Shown here one piece after another: positions 41,968-51,132 of a stretch of 64,000 nucleotides of DNA. The notes under the pieces are model-generated. The model saw nothing but the letters and a program-made list of their open reading frames with translations. It ran no database searches and was not told the DNA's origin. A program made the translations under genes and the position numbers. How positions within the stretch are numbered: position 1 is the stretch's first letter; every line of letters starts with the position of its first letter. The stretch is taken from the NCBI GenBank assembly GCA_029263455.1, contig JAJCXM010000020.1:122753-186752 (forward strand). The letters run 5' to 3'. This DNA comes from Holophagae bacterium. GTDB lineage: Bacteria > Acidobacteriota > Holophagae > Acanthopleuribacterales > Acanthopleuribacteraceae.

Positions 41968-42383
41968 TAGTAACCAGCCATTAGAGTGTTTGTGAACACG
42001 CGATCTGGGCTCTTCACGACAGCACTGCCGCTTACTGACTCGCCGCTTGATCCAGCACTAGCCTTGCCTTGTGCGACATCCTTTAGCCATAGTAATGCCG
42101 CTTTGTAGCGCTCATGAATGAGATCGGTTCGCTGGGTGTCTTTCGTCACGAGGTGATAACGAGCCATGTCGAGCGCGTACATCTTGACGACGTTTTTAGG
42201 TGAATCCAGGCTTACGTAGGAACCGATATAGCTTTCGATCTCGGACTCTGTTTGGTCGATCCCTACTTGAACTCTTGCTTCGTTCAGTACTTGCTTACCG
42301 CCAGACTCAATGGTCCCAACTAGCACCTTGAGTGCATCAATGCCGAATGCGGCTTTCATGTCGTTGACGGTGATAATTGACAT
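41967..42383 (-). CDS. Mu gp36-like / DUF1320 protein
   Basis: 138 residues. Helical pattern AALLWLKDVAQGKASAG and YALDMARYHLVTKDTQRTDLIHERY are typical of DUF1320 (Mu gp36), a head-completion protein placed right after the capsid gene. Confidence 0.9.
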   Translation of the reverse strand: MSIITVNDMKAAFGIDALKVLVGTIESGGKQVLNEARVQVGIDQTESEIESYIGSYVSLDSPKNVVKMYALDMARYHLVTKDTQRTDLIHERYKAALLWLKDVAQGKASAGSSGESVSGSAVVKSPDRVFTNTLMAGY

Positions 42384-42456
42384 TTTGTGTTCCTAAAAAG
42401 AAGGGGGACTGTTGTCGTCCCCCTTAGCGGGCAGCGTTGGGACTGAGATACCGCTT

Positions 42457-43449
42457 TTAGATAGTGACTTTGATGAGCGCTTTAGGGCGCTTGCACAACA
42501 TGAGAGGATTGGATTCAACGCGGATTTCGACCGCGCCTGAATGCTTGAGTGTCTCGGTGGTCACATTGAAGACCTTGCCTGGTTTGTTGGCGTCATTCAC
42601 GTTGTTGGCCGGGGCCTGAAGTTCAGAGAACATGTCAGGAGCACCAACTGGGAAGACCCGTGCGGCGTTCTGTTCGATGAGACGATTGCCGCCCACAGAA
42701 CCGTGATACTGGATCCAGCGGATGCCGCAGAAAGGGAAACCTTTGCGACGGTCGGCGTCTAGTACGTTGGCTGTGTGGTACTTGTAAGCGTCCAACACAC
42801 TTGCGTGTGAGATGAATGCTCTGAAGAATTCAGGAGAACAGTAGGCAACAACCTCGTTGAACGCCCAGTTCTTCATTGCATCATCCATCGAGTCCAGGAG
42901 GATGTGGCACTTGTCAGCAACGATGGTTGCGCTGTTGTCGAGCACGAAATCCTGCACAGTTTCCGTCTCGCCAAACTCCGTGTGAAGCGACTTAACAGGC
43001 GATCCGGGTACGGTGGGGTCAACCACCAAACCAGCCAAAGCGTGGACGGCCATAACCTCACGCGAGATGTCGATCTTGTTTCGCATCTGCTGGAGGATCT
43101 TGGCCTGTTTCGCAAGAAGCGTTTCGCCTGACATTGACCCAAACGCCCGAACGTTTTGGATGTCGCCCGGTTGGACGGTGTCTTCAACGGGAATGTGAGG
43201 AACATCGAACGAGCGCAGCGTGCGACTTCCGCGTCTGTTCTTTGTGGCCGCCTCGCCACGAACTTTGTGTGGCAGTGCAGCCAGAGTGCCTGCATATTCC
43301 TCGATCAATGCTACGGTCGTGTCGATCCCTTCAACGCGGAATAGTCCGCTCTGAATAACTCGTCCGTACTGAATGGGCAGATTCTCGATCGCTGCGGCGA
43401 GGACCGCGTTCTCCCATGCGTCTGCTGAAAAGAGATTGGGGAAAGTCAT
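42457..43449 (-). CDS. Major capsid protein (lambda gpE family)
   Basis: 330 residues. Features of the phage major capsid E family: RGSRTLRSFDVPHIP and GNRLIEQNAARVFPVGAPDMF, ending with VESNPLMLCKRPKALIKV. HK97-type fold expected. Forms the icosahedral shell with the decorator encoded next to it. Confidence 0.94.
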   Translation of the reverse strand: MTFPNLFSADAWENAVLAAAIENLPIQYGRVIQSGLFRVEGIDTTVALIEEYAGTLAALPHKVRGEAATKNRRGSRTLRSFDVPHIPVEDTVQPGDIQNVRAFGSMSGETLLAKQAKILQQMRNKIDISREVMAVHALAGLVVDPTVPGSPVKSLHTEFGETETVQDFVLDNSATIVADKCHILLDSMDDAMKNWAFNEVVAYCSPEFFRAFISHASVLDAYKYHTANVLDADRRKGFPFCGIRWIQYHGSVGGNRLIEQNAARVFPVGAPDMFSELQAPANNVNDANKPGKVFNVTTETLKHSGAVEIRVESNPLMLCKRPKALIKVTI

Positions 43450-43458
43450 TAGATCCTC

Positions 43459-43869
43459 CTAAACCGCGTCTACGACTTTGATATCGAGCAAAAGCAAATC
43501 GGCTTCAGCAGCGGTTTTGTCCGCGGCGTCCATCGTGCCCTCGTAAATCAAGTCTTGTCGTTTGATGACTGCCGGGCCTTTGGTCAGAACGACACCAGTT
43601 ACGTCGGCGTCGGAACCATTGGGACCAGTGGTCGTATCGGCTTCAGCGGATCCGTTTGGCAGCGCGACAAGAACGCCCGCAGCTGCTTCGGTGCCGTCAG
43701 ACAGCCCGTTGTTGTATTCGGTGAACTTGCCACCGGACGTAATCTTGCCAACCACCATGCCCACTTTGTAGACAAGGCCCTTGATAAGCGTTTTCGTTTC
43801 GCGTCCGAACTCGTGTTCCTGTTCCCAGAGGACCACATCTCCTTCGCGGATTGGTTCAGTCTTAAGCAT
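43459..43869 (-). CDS. Head decoration protein (lambda gpD-like)
   Basis: 136 residues. Early GKITSGGKFTEYNNGLSDGTEAAAGVL and ending LIYEGTMD...AAEADLLL follow the lambda D / Phage_cap_D family. Trimers stabilise the capsid after expansion. Directly upstream of the capsid gene in transcription. Confidence 0.88.
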   Translation of the reverse strand: MLKTEPIREGDVVLWEQEHEFGRETKTLIKGLVYKVGMVVGKITSGGKFTEYNNGLSDGTEAAAGVLVALPNGSAEADTTTGPNGSDADVTGVVLTKGPAVIKRQDLIYEGTMDAADKTAAEADLLLLDIKVVDAV

Positions 43870-43880
43870 GATGTGCCTCC

Positions 43881-44894
43881 TTAGATGGCCACCGCATCAG
43901 CGGCGCCTTCTTTTTGTTGCTTGCAGAATTTCACGAGCGGGTTGTCGCTGATCGCCTGCATGTTTGTCGGGGTCTCGATGGATTCGCCGTCCCCGAGAGT
44001 TTTGGTCAAGTTGGCGACGTTTTTGGGTGGAGCTTGTAAGCTCGCCACCGGTGCAGGCGGAGATGTTGGGATCTCGGCTTGCAACTCAGCGGCAGGGGTC
44101 GCCTTGAAATCAGCCATCGCTTCGAGGACGGCAATCGTTGCGGCTGGCGATGCCATGAATTGAGTGAGCTGCTCTGCAGTTGGATCCGAGCCGTTCTTTT
44201 GATTGAAAAGCGCGGTGATCTTGAACTGACGCAATGCGTTCAGTTCGTTTTGGGCTGCGAGCTCAGCTTGTGTTGGTATGGGTGGAGGCGCTTGAGCACC
44301 TTGATTGGCTTCTACTTGTTGATTCTTCTCAGGCATGGTGCCTCCTTCTACTTCAACCGTTAATCCTTCTTTGTCTTCTGCCATTGCGGCTGCGCTTGTG
44401 CGATTGTCAGCACCTATCGTCGTGAGGGAGACTTCACCCGCTTGCACGCGGCTCCAGATCTCAAATGGACCTGTAAACATGCGGCCGTTAACTTCGACCT
44501 GCTCACCAGGCGCAACCTCAGTGATAATTCGTGGCGGGAAATAGCCACTCATCTGAAATGGGTGTTTGTGACGAAACAGATTGACGATCTTCTTTCCGGT
44601 CTCTGTATCGCCGTAGACAACGCCGCGAACTGAAAGGTCGTTTCCAACTCTTGCTTCAGTGGTTCGACCAATAGTGCCTTCTAGGTTCCAACGATTGTGA
44701 TCCCAGAGTAATGGCATCTCGTTTGGAACTTCCATTGTGGATAGGTCGATGACGATATTGAGACCCCAGTGGTCTTCGATCATCTCCCCTGAATAGGCTA
44801 TCCCCGAGAAGTCAACTTCAGTTTCACCAACGTTAACTTCGTTGAGAACTGATCTGAATTGACAGATATGTTTGGGGATGGTCTTCTTTGCCAT
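43881..44894 (-). CDS. Prohead protease with scaffold-like C-terminus
   Basis: 337 residues. N-terminal ~170 residues have the pattern of Mu I / HK97-type maturation proteases: PLLWDHNRWNLEGTIGR and later AGEVSLTTIGAD, with the His and Ser of a serine protease. The C-terminal half is Ala/Gln/Pro-rich and helical, fitting an internal scaffold. A nested scaffold-only start (as in Mu Z) may exist at the internal Met MPEKNQQVE. Confidence 0.85.
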   Translation of the reverse strand: MAKKTIPKHICQFRSVLNEVNVGETEVDFSGIAYSGEMIEDHWGLNIVIDLSTMEVPNEMPLLWDHNRWNLEGTIGRTTEARVGNDLSVRGVVYGDTETGKKIVNLFRHKHPFQMSGYFPPRIITEVAPGEQVEVNGRMFTGPFEIWSRVQAGEVSLTTIGADNRTSAAAMAEDKEGLTVEVEGGTMPEKNQQVEANQGAQAPPPIPTQAELAAQNELNALRQFKITALFNQKNGSDPTAEQLTQFMASPAATIAVLEAMADFKATPAAELQAEIPTSPPAPVASLQAPPKNVANLTKTLGDGESIETPTNMQAISDNPLVKFCKQQKEGAADAVAI

Positions 44895-44957
44895 GCTCCC
44901 AGGGTGTCAAATAAATGACAGGTTCGCCGCAACCAGCGCAAACAACGCAAACCAAAT

Positions 44958-45683
44958 TTAGACTTTGGGTGGCCTAAACTGGATTAATTTGCCTTGGAGT
45001 TCTTGGTCGACCGTCGTTTCGCGCTTTTCAAACGATTGTTCAATGCCAGCCCATCGCGATTTACCGGGGTTGAATCCCCAACCAGAATCAGGCTTGACGT
45101 TCGGGATATCGGTAGACGGTCCACCCATCTCAATCGCTTCATCGTCATCAAGGGCGATGGTGCTGCAACGGCACTGAAAACCCAGTGGTGGGAAGTATGA
45201 GTTCCAGAATGGGTCGTCAATTCTGGCGATATGGGCATCAAGCTCTCGATGAGCAGGTCGTGTTCGCGAGTCGTCGATCGCATCATACATCAGCCACGGA
45301 CGGTTCTCTTTGTTGGTCTCCATCTGCTTCCAGCGGCCAGCGGCATAGGCGGTCTGCACGTTGGTGCGATAGATATTCTCAACTCTGTACGCAGGAAGGT
45401 CCAAAGCGATATCGCCACTTGTGACGAGCTTCTTCCATTCGCTGAACGCCATTCCTTCCGACATTGCGCGCCCAAGTGAATCAAGAACCGCCTGAAGCTG
45501 GTCAATAGAACTGATCCCGGTCACGCTGAACGCCTTAGCTCGAGCTTCGTCCTGTAGAACGTCATAGAATTCGCCAGGCAGCACAACGCGACGACCAAGC
45601 ATCGCTTCGATGGCCTCGGCAAACGGAATGAACCAGTTTGAATCTTGCGGCTCTGGTGCCTTGAATAAAGCGCGGGCTGGCAT
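44958..45683 (-). CDS. Mu gpF-like head morphogenesis protein
   Basis: 241 residues; start fixed by TAATG overlap with the upstream gene. Conserved YRTNVQTAYAAGRWKQM, then DSRTRPAHRELDA, then PPLGFQCRCSTIAL with two Cys and a His is the signature of the Mu gpF / SPP1 gp7 family of minor head proteins injected with DNA. Confidence 0.93.
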   Translation of the reverse strand: MPARALFKAPEPQDSNWFIPFAEAIEAMLGRRVVLPGEFYDVLQDEARAKAFSVTGISSIDQLQAVLDSLGRAMSEGMAFSEWKKLVTSGDIALDLPAYRVENIYRTNVQTAYAAGRWKQMETNKENRPWLMYDAIDDSRTRPAHRELDAHIARIDDPFWNSYFPPLGFQCRCSTIALDDDEAIEMGGPSTDIPNVKPDSGWGFNPGKSRWAGIEQSFEKRETTVDQELQGKLIQFRPPKV

Positions 45684-45886
45684 TAGACGGTGCTCGATGC
45701 ACGGGCACGCTTTGCCCAAAAGGCGATCGTTCCGTCGATCACAGCTGCAACCGCTTGTCTCTCTTCGGGCGTGCGAATCGGGTTTTCATCTGCGTTTTGT
45801 AGGCGTCCATGAACAAGTAGCAGTGCCTCGAGTCTGCCGTTGATCACTTTGCGCTTTTCTTCGAACGAGCTCATACTATCGCTCAT
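45683..45886 (-). CDS. Small phage protein
   Basis: 67 residues, helical, charged. Overlaps its neighbours as ATGA (start) and TAATG (end). RTPEERQAVAAVIDGTIAFW could be a short helical hairpin. Unknown. Confidence 0.7.
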   Translation of the reverse strand: MSDSMSSFEEKRKVINGRLEALLLVHGRLQNADENPIRTPEERQAVAAVIDGTIAFWAKRARASSTV

Positions 45887-46089
45887 ATGTCACCATCATG
45901 ATCCACCAGCCTTTCGTCTAAATCCAAGAGAACCACCATGATCGACGAGAAATAACCCACATAACGGTGCTCTCCCGCGTCCGAAATATTGAACGAACAA
46001 TAGTCACCGTTAGCATCGTATCCGTTGGCTATCACATCAAGCTCTTGGTCCAGTTTTTGTAGCTTGGCAATCAGGTCTTCAACTTTCAT
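45883..46089 (-). CDS. Small phage protein
   Basis: 68 residues. MKVEDLIAKLQKLDQELDVIANGYDANGDYCSF resembles a common small phage protein of unknown function. GGGGGTG before ATG; overlaps the portal end by 11 bp. Confidence 0.7.
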   Translation of the reverse strand: MKVEDLIAKLQKLDQELDVIANGYDANGDYCSFNISDAGEHRYVGYFSSIMVVLLDLDERLVDHDGDI

Positions 46090-47641
46090 CTGTCACCCCC
46101 GCCTCTACTGCAGCATGCCCGTAGCCAAGCACGTCGCCCGAGAACATCGCGATCTGCAGCGCCTTGCGATAGTCCTTTTGTGACGTTTCCTCTGGATCTA
46201 CGAGGGCTGCCAAGAGCCGCGGCACGTCGGATGCGGTTTCAGCCTGAGCGATGGCTGCCATGATGTGTTTTGGATTTATCGGATTCTTGACGTTGGCCAA
46301 AGCGGTTTCGACTAGCGTCTCGACTTCTTCTTGCTGGGGCGAAAGTATAGGGTCTCCTGCAGCGAAGTGTGCAAGGTGGGCGCATTTGTGTGCACTGAAT
46401 CCTGATGGTGTCGGTCCCGCAAACTGTTGTTGCTGTGGTTGCGCGAGCTCTGCTTCGATCTCATCCTCTTCAAACTCGTAATTGCGGAGGTAATAGACAG
46501 GAGTGAACCTCACGCCTTGGTCATACAAGGCCTTATCTCTTGTAGCTCGATCAACCTGAAGGCCTTTGGTTTCCAGCCATTCAAAACCCGCTGGCGGCAA
46601 GTTAGGCGCGTAGAGGTAGGACACGATCTCAACGAATCGTTTTATGGTGGGGAGCAAGACGGTCTTGTCTTCTTCGGTGCGTTCCTTGCGCACGTCATTG
46701 TGCACTTGGGCTGCAGCGAGGCTGCCTTCCTTTACCTCGCTTGTTAGGTTTTGCCCCAGGAAGATGACACGAGCCTCAGATTTCAAATGGTCCAACATTG
46801 TCTTGTGTGGCTGAGAGATGCCACCAACCTGTGATGATAGGTTGTCCAGTTCATCGCGTTCTTTGTTGAGCACCACGACTCCACTTTGAGTCGCATCCTC
46901 GAGGCGATCTGCTAAATCATCAAGGGCATCAACGAGCTGTCCTTCTGCATTCATCACATTACCGGGACTCGTTGAACCAACCAGGATTCCAGTGCCCCAG
47001 CGCTCCAATGCTTGAGCCCACATCCTTAGGCCGTGATGCGAAAAGAACCAAGGCCAATAGAGAGACGCCAGTAACGCACGGCCATACGGTTGAGCCCTCG
47101 AAGCTTTGCGGCGGGTTAGAAGTACCTTCCATTCGGTGTCGACCTCTTCGCCTTCGGTTGAGCCCGCTGGATAGAACCGGATCTCGCCTGTTACCGTAAA
47201 TGCGAACCAGTGGAACGGCTTGTTGTCTACCTCGACGAGCGACAAGCCCGCGGGCATCTCGGGGTCTGGCTCATAGATCAGCTCGGTGGTTGAGTACCCA
47301 AAGGGGATAGCGCACCAAGCACTTTCAATCAGCTTTGCCCAATGACGTTCGACGCAAGCCCAGATCTGGTTTGTGGTTTCTTCATCCATTCCATCTGGTG
47401 GCATGATCCGCCACGACTGGCCCATGATCGTTCCAAGCCTGGTTTCCATCGGATCCAAAACGAATGGGTACTCTGCTATTTTCAGCAGGTCTTTGCGCAC
47501 GATATTGGCTTTTGTGAGTATGTGATTGGGATCGGGCATCCGTGCCAGCTGATTGAGGATCTCCTCAAACGTTAGCGCTTTGACCATACCCGCCCGTTTC
47601 TTTGGGGCCTCTTGTGGAGCTAGGATTGCTGAATCACTCAT
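46079..47641 (-). CDS. Portal protein, Mu gp29-like (DUF935)
   Basis: 520 residues from the ATG after GAGGGTGAATATT. Typical DUF935 features: DPMETRLGTIMGQSWRI, GYSTTELIYEPD, WAQALERWGTGILVG and FLGQNLTSEVKEGSLAAAQVH. Forms the twelve-fold portal ring at the packaging vertex. The C-terminal 90 residues are helical and acidic. Confidence 0.93.
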   Translation of the reverse strand: MSDSAILAPQEAPKKRAGMVKALTFEEILNQLARMPDPNHILTKANIVRKDLLKIAEYPFVLDPMETRLGTIMGQSWRIMPPDGMDEETTNQIWACVERHWAKLIESAWCAIPFGYSTTELIYEPDPEMPAGLSLVEVDNKPFHWFAFTVTGEIRFYPAGSTEGEEVDTEWKVLLTRRKASRAQPYGRALLASLYWPWFFSHHGLRMWAQALERWGTGILVGSTSPGNVMNAEGQLVDALDDLADRLEDATQSGVVVLNKERDELDNLSSQVGGISQPHKTMLDHLKSEARVIFLGQNLTSEVKEGSLAAAQVHNDVRKERTEEDKTVLLPTIKRFVEIVSYLYAPNLPPAGFEWLETKGLQVDRATRDKALYDQGVRFTPVYYLRNYEFEEDEIEAELAQPQQQQFAGPTPSGFSAHKCAHLAHFAAGDPILSPQQEEVETLVETALANVKNPINPKHIMAAIAQAETASDVPRLLAALVDPEETSQKDYRKALQIAMFSGDVLGYGHAAVEAGVTDES

Positions 47642-47858
47642 AATATTCACCCTCAATAAATCTCACTGCGGAATCTCGCGGAACGACAATCTCTCCCGCG
47701 ATCCGCTTAGCCTGATCTTGTTTCTGCACCCACCGATAGCAACGGTGATAAGCGGCCTTGTAACTGAGCCCGGCAATCAGGATATGAAGTCGGTGAGCAA
47801 CCATACTGATCGGAACAAGCTCGCATGTGAATGTGACTCTGTCTGTTGCTACCGTCAT
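47634..47858 (-). CDS. Small phage protein between terminase and portal
   Basis: 74 residues from the ATG in the ATGA overlap with the terminase gene. Basic (YKAAYHRCYRWVQKQDQAKRIAGE). Overlaps the portal start by 8 bp. Unknown. Confidence 0.65.
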   Translation of the reverse strand: MTVATDRVTFTCELVPISMVAHRLHILIAGLSYKAAYHRCYRWVQKQDQAKRIAGEIVVPRDSAVRFIEGEYYE

Positions 47859-49444
47859 CAGTACCCCCTGAATTGACTGCGCTTGCGAATAACCACGCGG
47901 CCACCTTCTGATGGCATGGCATGATGGGGCCAAAACGTTGTGAGGAGAGCGTCTGCCAGATCCGGTGAGCGGACCTCATCGTCCACACCTTCTTTTGACA
48001 GCCTCGACTTCATTGCGTCTTTCGACTCAACAATGAACCGCCCGTTTGAATCCAAGTTGTACTTGGGCTGAGCCAGCTCTGCGGAAAGGTCGTCTCGTGC
48101 TTGGCTATCTTCGATCCCGACAAAACTTACAGCTTCCGATTGCAACCATTGTCGACCAGCCAGCCAAAGGAAGTCACGCATCGTCTTAGGCTTTTCCCCT
48201 AGATACTCGGTACGGTCGAGGCTTGGTGGCGAGTTTGAGACGTTAACTGCATGCACGTTGTATTTGAGTTCACGCAGACGATCGACGACGCCGGCGCCCA
48301 TATTGAGGACGTCAACGAACACGTCTGTCACGTCCCACTTCTCGATCAGACGAACAGCGTCACCACATGTGGCCATCGTGTCTTGTTTCGAGCGAATGAC
48401 CAGATCAAGCACGTTGTTGCCTTCGCGTATGACCAAGACCGTGCGATCGTCACCATAACGTGCGCAGTCAATGCCCAACCGACGCCCAAGCCCGATAGAG
48501 TCCTCGTCAATCTCTCTGGAAAGAGCGATCTCACAAAGCTCAAACGGAATGACGGTGTCCTTTTCCTCTTTGGGAAACAGACCGTCGCAGCGAACCCGCA
48601 CAACGTTCGATCCTTCGCCCCACTTCTTGACGAGGCCTTCGCGGTAGGCTTTGGGATCGTCGATCAGCTCAGACTCAAGGGAAGATAGGCGAATGACCGA
48701 TGTGAAGCTCGATCGATTCTTGCGATGTGACTTGGCGAAGTAACCGCTGTTGCGAGTAGGGTTGCCGGTCAACACGCAGCGGGCACCACCTGAAGCGAGT
48801 GCGCCCTCCATGACTTCAAACACTTTGTCACTTACACCACTGGCCTCATCGACGATCATGAGAAGTGAGCCATTGTCCTCTTTGCCCTCGTGTTCGACTC
48901 GCTTACCGTCTGGGCCTATCTCGATGTTACTAGCATGGAATCCCTGGAATGCGTCAGGGTTGCTCGCTGAGCTGGTCCTTGCAACTGCAAACACCTCGTT
49001 TTCGGCGTCTTTGTCATACAGGCGGTGGTTCGTATGCCGGAGCATGTTCCCTAGCCAGAATCGAGGGTGGATCTTCTCGGCCTGCATGTGATCATCAGAT
49101 GTGCGAATGCACTTTGCCAACTCAGCCCACAGGTTGTCGCGAAGCTGCGAATAGGTGGGCGCCGTGCACGGAATCTTAGGGTACTCCTTGCACTCAATAA
49201 ACCACAGAACGAGCATCGCCAAAGCTGCTGTCTTACCGGTGTTGTGGCCTGACGCAACCGACACGCGTGCTTCTGGTTCCATGACAGCTAACATGATCTT
49301 CCGCTGTTGGATCGTTGGACTGATACCCAGTCGCTCCTTGCAATAAAGGATAGGGTCATCACGCCAGTCGTCGATCAAAGCTAGATAATCGCGGACCTGT
49401 TGCTCTACCCACTTGCTTGAGTGGACAGCAACGTCAGTGCTCAT
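47858..49444 (-). CDS. terL: Terminase large subunit
   Basis: 528 residues. Walker A GHNTGKT at ~66-72, Walker B LLMIVDEASGV at ~195, and C-terminal RNase H-like nuclease with RLGIDCARYGDDRTV and DVLNMGAGV, ending in a DLADALLTTFW acidic site. Packages DNA into the prohead with the small subunit. Overlaps the small-subunit end by ATGA. Confidence 0.96.
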   Translation of the reverse strand: MSTDVAVHSSKWVEQQVRDYLALIDDWRDDPILYCKERLGISPTIQQRKIMLAVMEPEARVSVASGHNTGKTAALAMLVLWFIECKEYPKIPCTAPTYSQLRDNLWAELAKCIRTSDDHMQAEKIHPRFWLGNMLRHTNHRLYDKDAENEVFAVARTSSASNPDAFQGFHASNIEIGPDGKRVEHEGKEDNGSLLMIVDEASGVSDKVFEVMEGALASGGARCVLTGNPTRNSGYFAKSHRKNRSSFTSVIRLSSLESELIDDPKAYREGLVKKWGEGSNVVRVRCDGLFPKEEKDTVIPFELCEIALSREIDEDSIGLGRRLGIDCARYGDDRTVLVIREGNNVLDLVIRSKQDTMATCGDAVRLIEKWDVTDVFVDVLNMGAGVVDRLRELKYNVHAVNVSNSPPSLDRTEYLGEKPKTMRDFLWLAGRQWLQSEAVSFVGIEDSQARDDLSAELAQPKYNLDSNGRFIVESKDAMKSRLSKEGVDDEVRSPDLADALLTTFWPHHAMPSEGGRVVIRKRSQFRGY

Positions 49445-49797
49445 GAAGATTTATCCCGGTTCTTGAGAGAAGTGATCCCTTCGCCCTCAAAAGTGACGTT
49501 GACCTCGGACTCCGTCTTGGCCGATCGACCACACCGCGTCATCTCGTACCACCGTATCGCGCCTACATCTCCATCACACGCTTTGACAAACAAAGCCTTG
49601 CCTACTTTTTCGGCGGCTTCTTCGCGTCCGTCTTCTAACGCCGCCAAAACGGCTTCGTTTTCAGAAGTCCTTCGCTCCAGCGTGCGCTCTGAAACTCCGA
49701 TGATTTTTGCTATTCGCTTAACCGTGACACCAATGCCGGCCAACTCTTTAATGATCCTGATTTGATCTTCGGTCAACTCGATGCGCGGCCTTGCCAT
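49441..49797 (-). CDS. terS: Terminase small subunit
   Basis: 118 residues from the ATG behind GGGGGATCCC, which lies 16 bp after the -10 box at 49813. N-terminal helix-turn-helix ELTEDQIRIIKELAGIGVTVKRIAKIIGVSERTL splits as a recognition domain for packaging sites; the rest is helical. First gene of the late structural unit. Confidence 0.85.
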   Translation of the reverse strand: MARPRIELTEDQIRIIKELAGIGVTVKRIAKIIGVSERTLERRTSENEAVLAALEDGREEAAEKVGKALFVKACDGDVGAIRWYEMTRCGRSAKTESEVNVTFEGEGITSLKNRDKSS

Positions 49798-49812
49798 GGG
49801 ATCCCCCAGGTC

Positions 49813-49852
49813 AGTATATGTCCGACATGTAGGGGTGTCAATATTTTGACAC
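49813..49852 (-). promoter_or_regulatory. Late promoter with overlapping palindrome
   Basis: Minus-strand TTGACA (49836-49841), 17-bp spacer, TATACT (49813-49818): nearly consensus. The -35 box is one arm of the inverted repeat GTGTCAA-TATT-TTGACAC (49835-49852). A second odd palindrome ATGTCCGACAT lies in the spacer. Drives the terminase and structural genes; the palindromes suggest repression in the lysogen. Confidence 0.85.
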
Positions 49853-50009
49853 ACAAAATGAGGGCAGAGTTCTAAGCGACCATGCGATTCCAGTTCCTTT
49901 TGGCAAGAGCTTGACAAATGAGAAAAAAAGGGCAAATTTAGGAACAAGTCTACGTTTAGAAAATCTACAGCAGGCTTAGTGATGCGTAAATTGGCAAGGG
50001 AGGTGAATT

Positions 50010-50537
50010 GTGTCTCGATATACAATCTTTGTGCTCTTGGGGGCTATGACTGTCGCATTTTCAGGCTGCGATCTGCAGAAAAGGGTTAAGGACTTGGAGG
50101 ACCAAGTTGCCGAGCTCAAAAAAACCACCACCACAAACGGCGGCAAACGCCTTATTAATGTTGATGACGGGTATTTTTCACGGGTGTCAGAACATAGGGC
50201 GAGCGCCACATACACCGTGCCTAGATGGGCTAAGTCGTGTGTTTTCACGGTCTACCCAACAGCACAGATGGTGGATAATCAAAACCTGGGTCATGTGGAG
50301 GTTTTAGTCCAAGCAAAAATTGGCGGTGTATTACAAAGCGAAAACACGAGCAGCACTTCTTTCGAGTATTGGAACAGGCCTGTTCACGGAACTGTGTTTG
50401 CGGTCCAGCCGATTTCATTCGCATTAAATACAAAACCGGGACAAAAGGTCGACCTATATATCAATTTTGAAGGTGCTGAGTACGCGGAAAACCATACCAA
50501 GTACCTTGTATTTACTAGCGGTTCCCAAATTCCTTAG
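50010..50537 (+). CDS. Phage-encoded lipoprotein (moron)
   Basis: 175 residues, GTG start behind GGGAGGTG. Signal peptide with lipobox VAFSGC, Cys at residue 20, then a coiled coil (LQKRVKDLEDQVAELKK) and a beta-sandwich-like domain. On the strand opposite to all lytic genes, between early and late units. A TTGACA at 49911-49916 upstream gives its own likely promoter, with a weak -10. Suited to lysogen surface change or superinfection exclusion, by analogy to other phage lipoproteins. Confidence 0.8.
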   Translation: MSRYTIFVLLGAMTVAFSGCDLQKRVKDLEDQVAELKKTTTTNGGKRLINVDDGYFSRVSEHRASATYTVPRWAKSCVFTVYPTAQMVDNQNLGHVEVLVQAKIGGVLQSENTSSTSFEYWNRPVHGTVFAVQPISFALNTKPGQKVDLYINFEGAEYAENHTKYLVFTSGSQIP

Positions 50538-50715
50538 GCAGATATGTCGATTCTCGATCGACCTGTGTTCTAATCGCAGGTTCATCGCTTACCTTGTCGA
50601 TGGATTGGCCTCCAAGTAGTCGCCGATGTTGACGCAGGCATAGTCGCGCGGCGACACGCCGGGACTGATCCTCGTTGGCGGTTGCCTTCCTACCAGTTTC
50701 TCCGCGTTCAGCCAT
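50515..50715 (-). CDS. Small basic phage protein, doubtful
   Basis: 66 residues if started at the ATG after GGAGAGAGATCCAAGCT. Arg-rich (QSRRVAARLCLRQHRRLLGG). It overlaps the 3' end of the convergent lipoprotein gene by 23 bp. Could be real as the end of the early unit, but only moderate support. Confidence 0.4.
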   Translation of the reverse strand: MAERGETGRKATANEDQSRRVAARLCLRQHRRLLGGQSIDKVSDEPAIRTQVDRESTYLPKEFGNR

Positions 50716-50746
50716 AGCTTGGATCTCTCTCCAGAGAAAGGGCAGT

Positions 50747-50929
50747 CTAAAGCTCAACAGGACACCCGTCCTGTACCATCGAGAATGAAACGCTTTCTAT
50801 GGTCCTTGTTGCTGGGTCACAGTCTTTCCAGACACGAGTTGCACCGTGGCCTATTAACAGGTCTTCGATTTCTGAGACGGTTTTTATGACCGAAATTTTG
50901 GTTGTTTCCATGTGGATCGAGTTCGTCAT
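50747..50929 (-). CDS. Small phage protein
   Basis: 60 residues, ATGA overlap with the previous gene. Alpha/beta (KTVSEIEDLLIGHGATRVWKD, ESVSFSMVQDGC). Unknown. Confidence 0.65.
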   Translation of the reverse strand: MTNSIHMETTKISVIKTVSEIEDLLIGHGATRVWKDCDPATRTIESVSFSMVQDGCPVEL

Positions 50930-51132
50930 ATCGAATCCCTGTCGTTCATGCGCTGCGCCTTCATGGCTTGGAGGATCGCCACATTTGCCCGCCAAGCCTT
51001 ATCCAGGTCGGCCATGTCGCGCACATATTTATCATGTCCGTTGTTACTCTTTCTCAACCGCGCAGCGATCGCCCACACCACCAGGAGACAGACCATAACG
51101 GCCGCGATGGTGAGTGACGCTTCATGTGTCAT
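50926..51132 (-). CDS. Small membrane protein
   Basis: 68 residues with one N-terminal transmembrane helix (LTIAAVMVCLLVVWAIAAR) and a charged cytoplasmic tail. ATGA overlaps on both sides. Unknown role in the early unit. Confidence 0.72.
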   Translation of the reverse strand: MTHEASLTIAAVMVCLLVVWAIAARLRKSNNGHDKYVRDMADLDKAWRANVAILQAMKAQRMNDRDSI

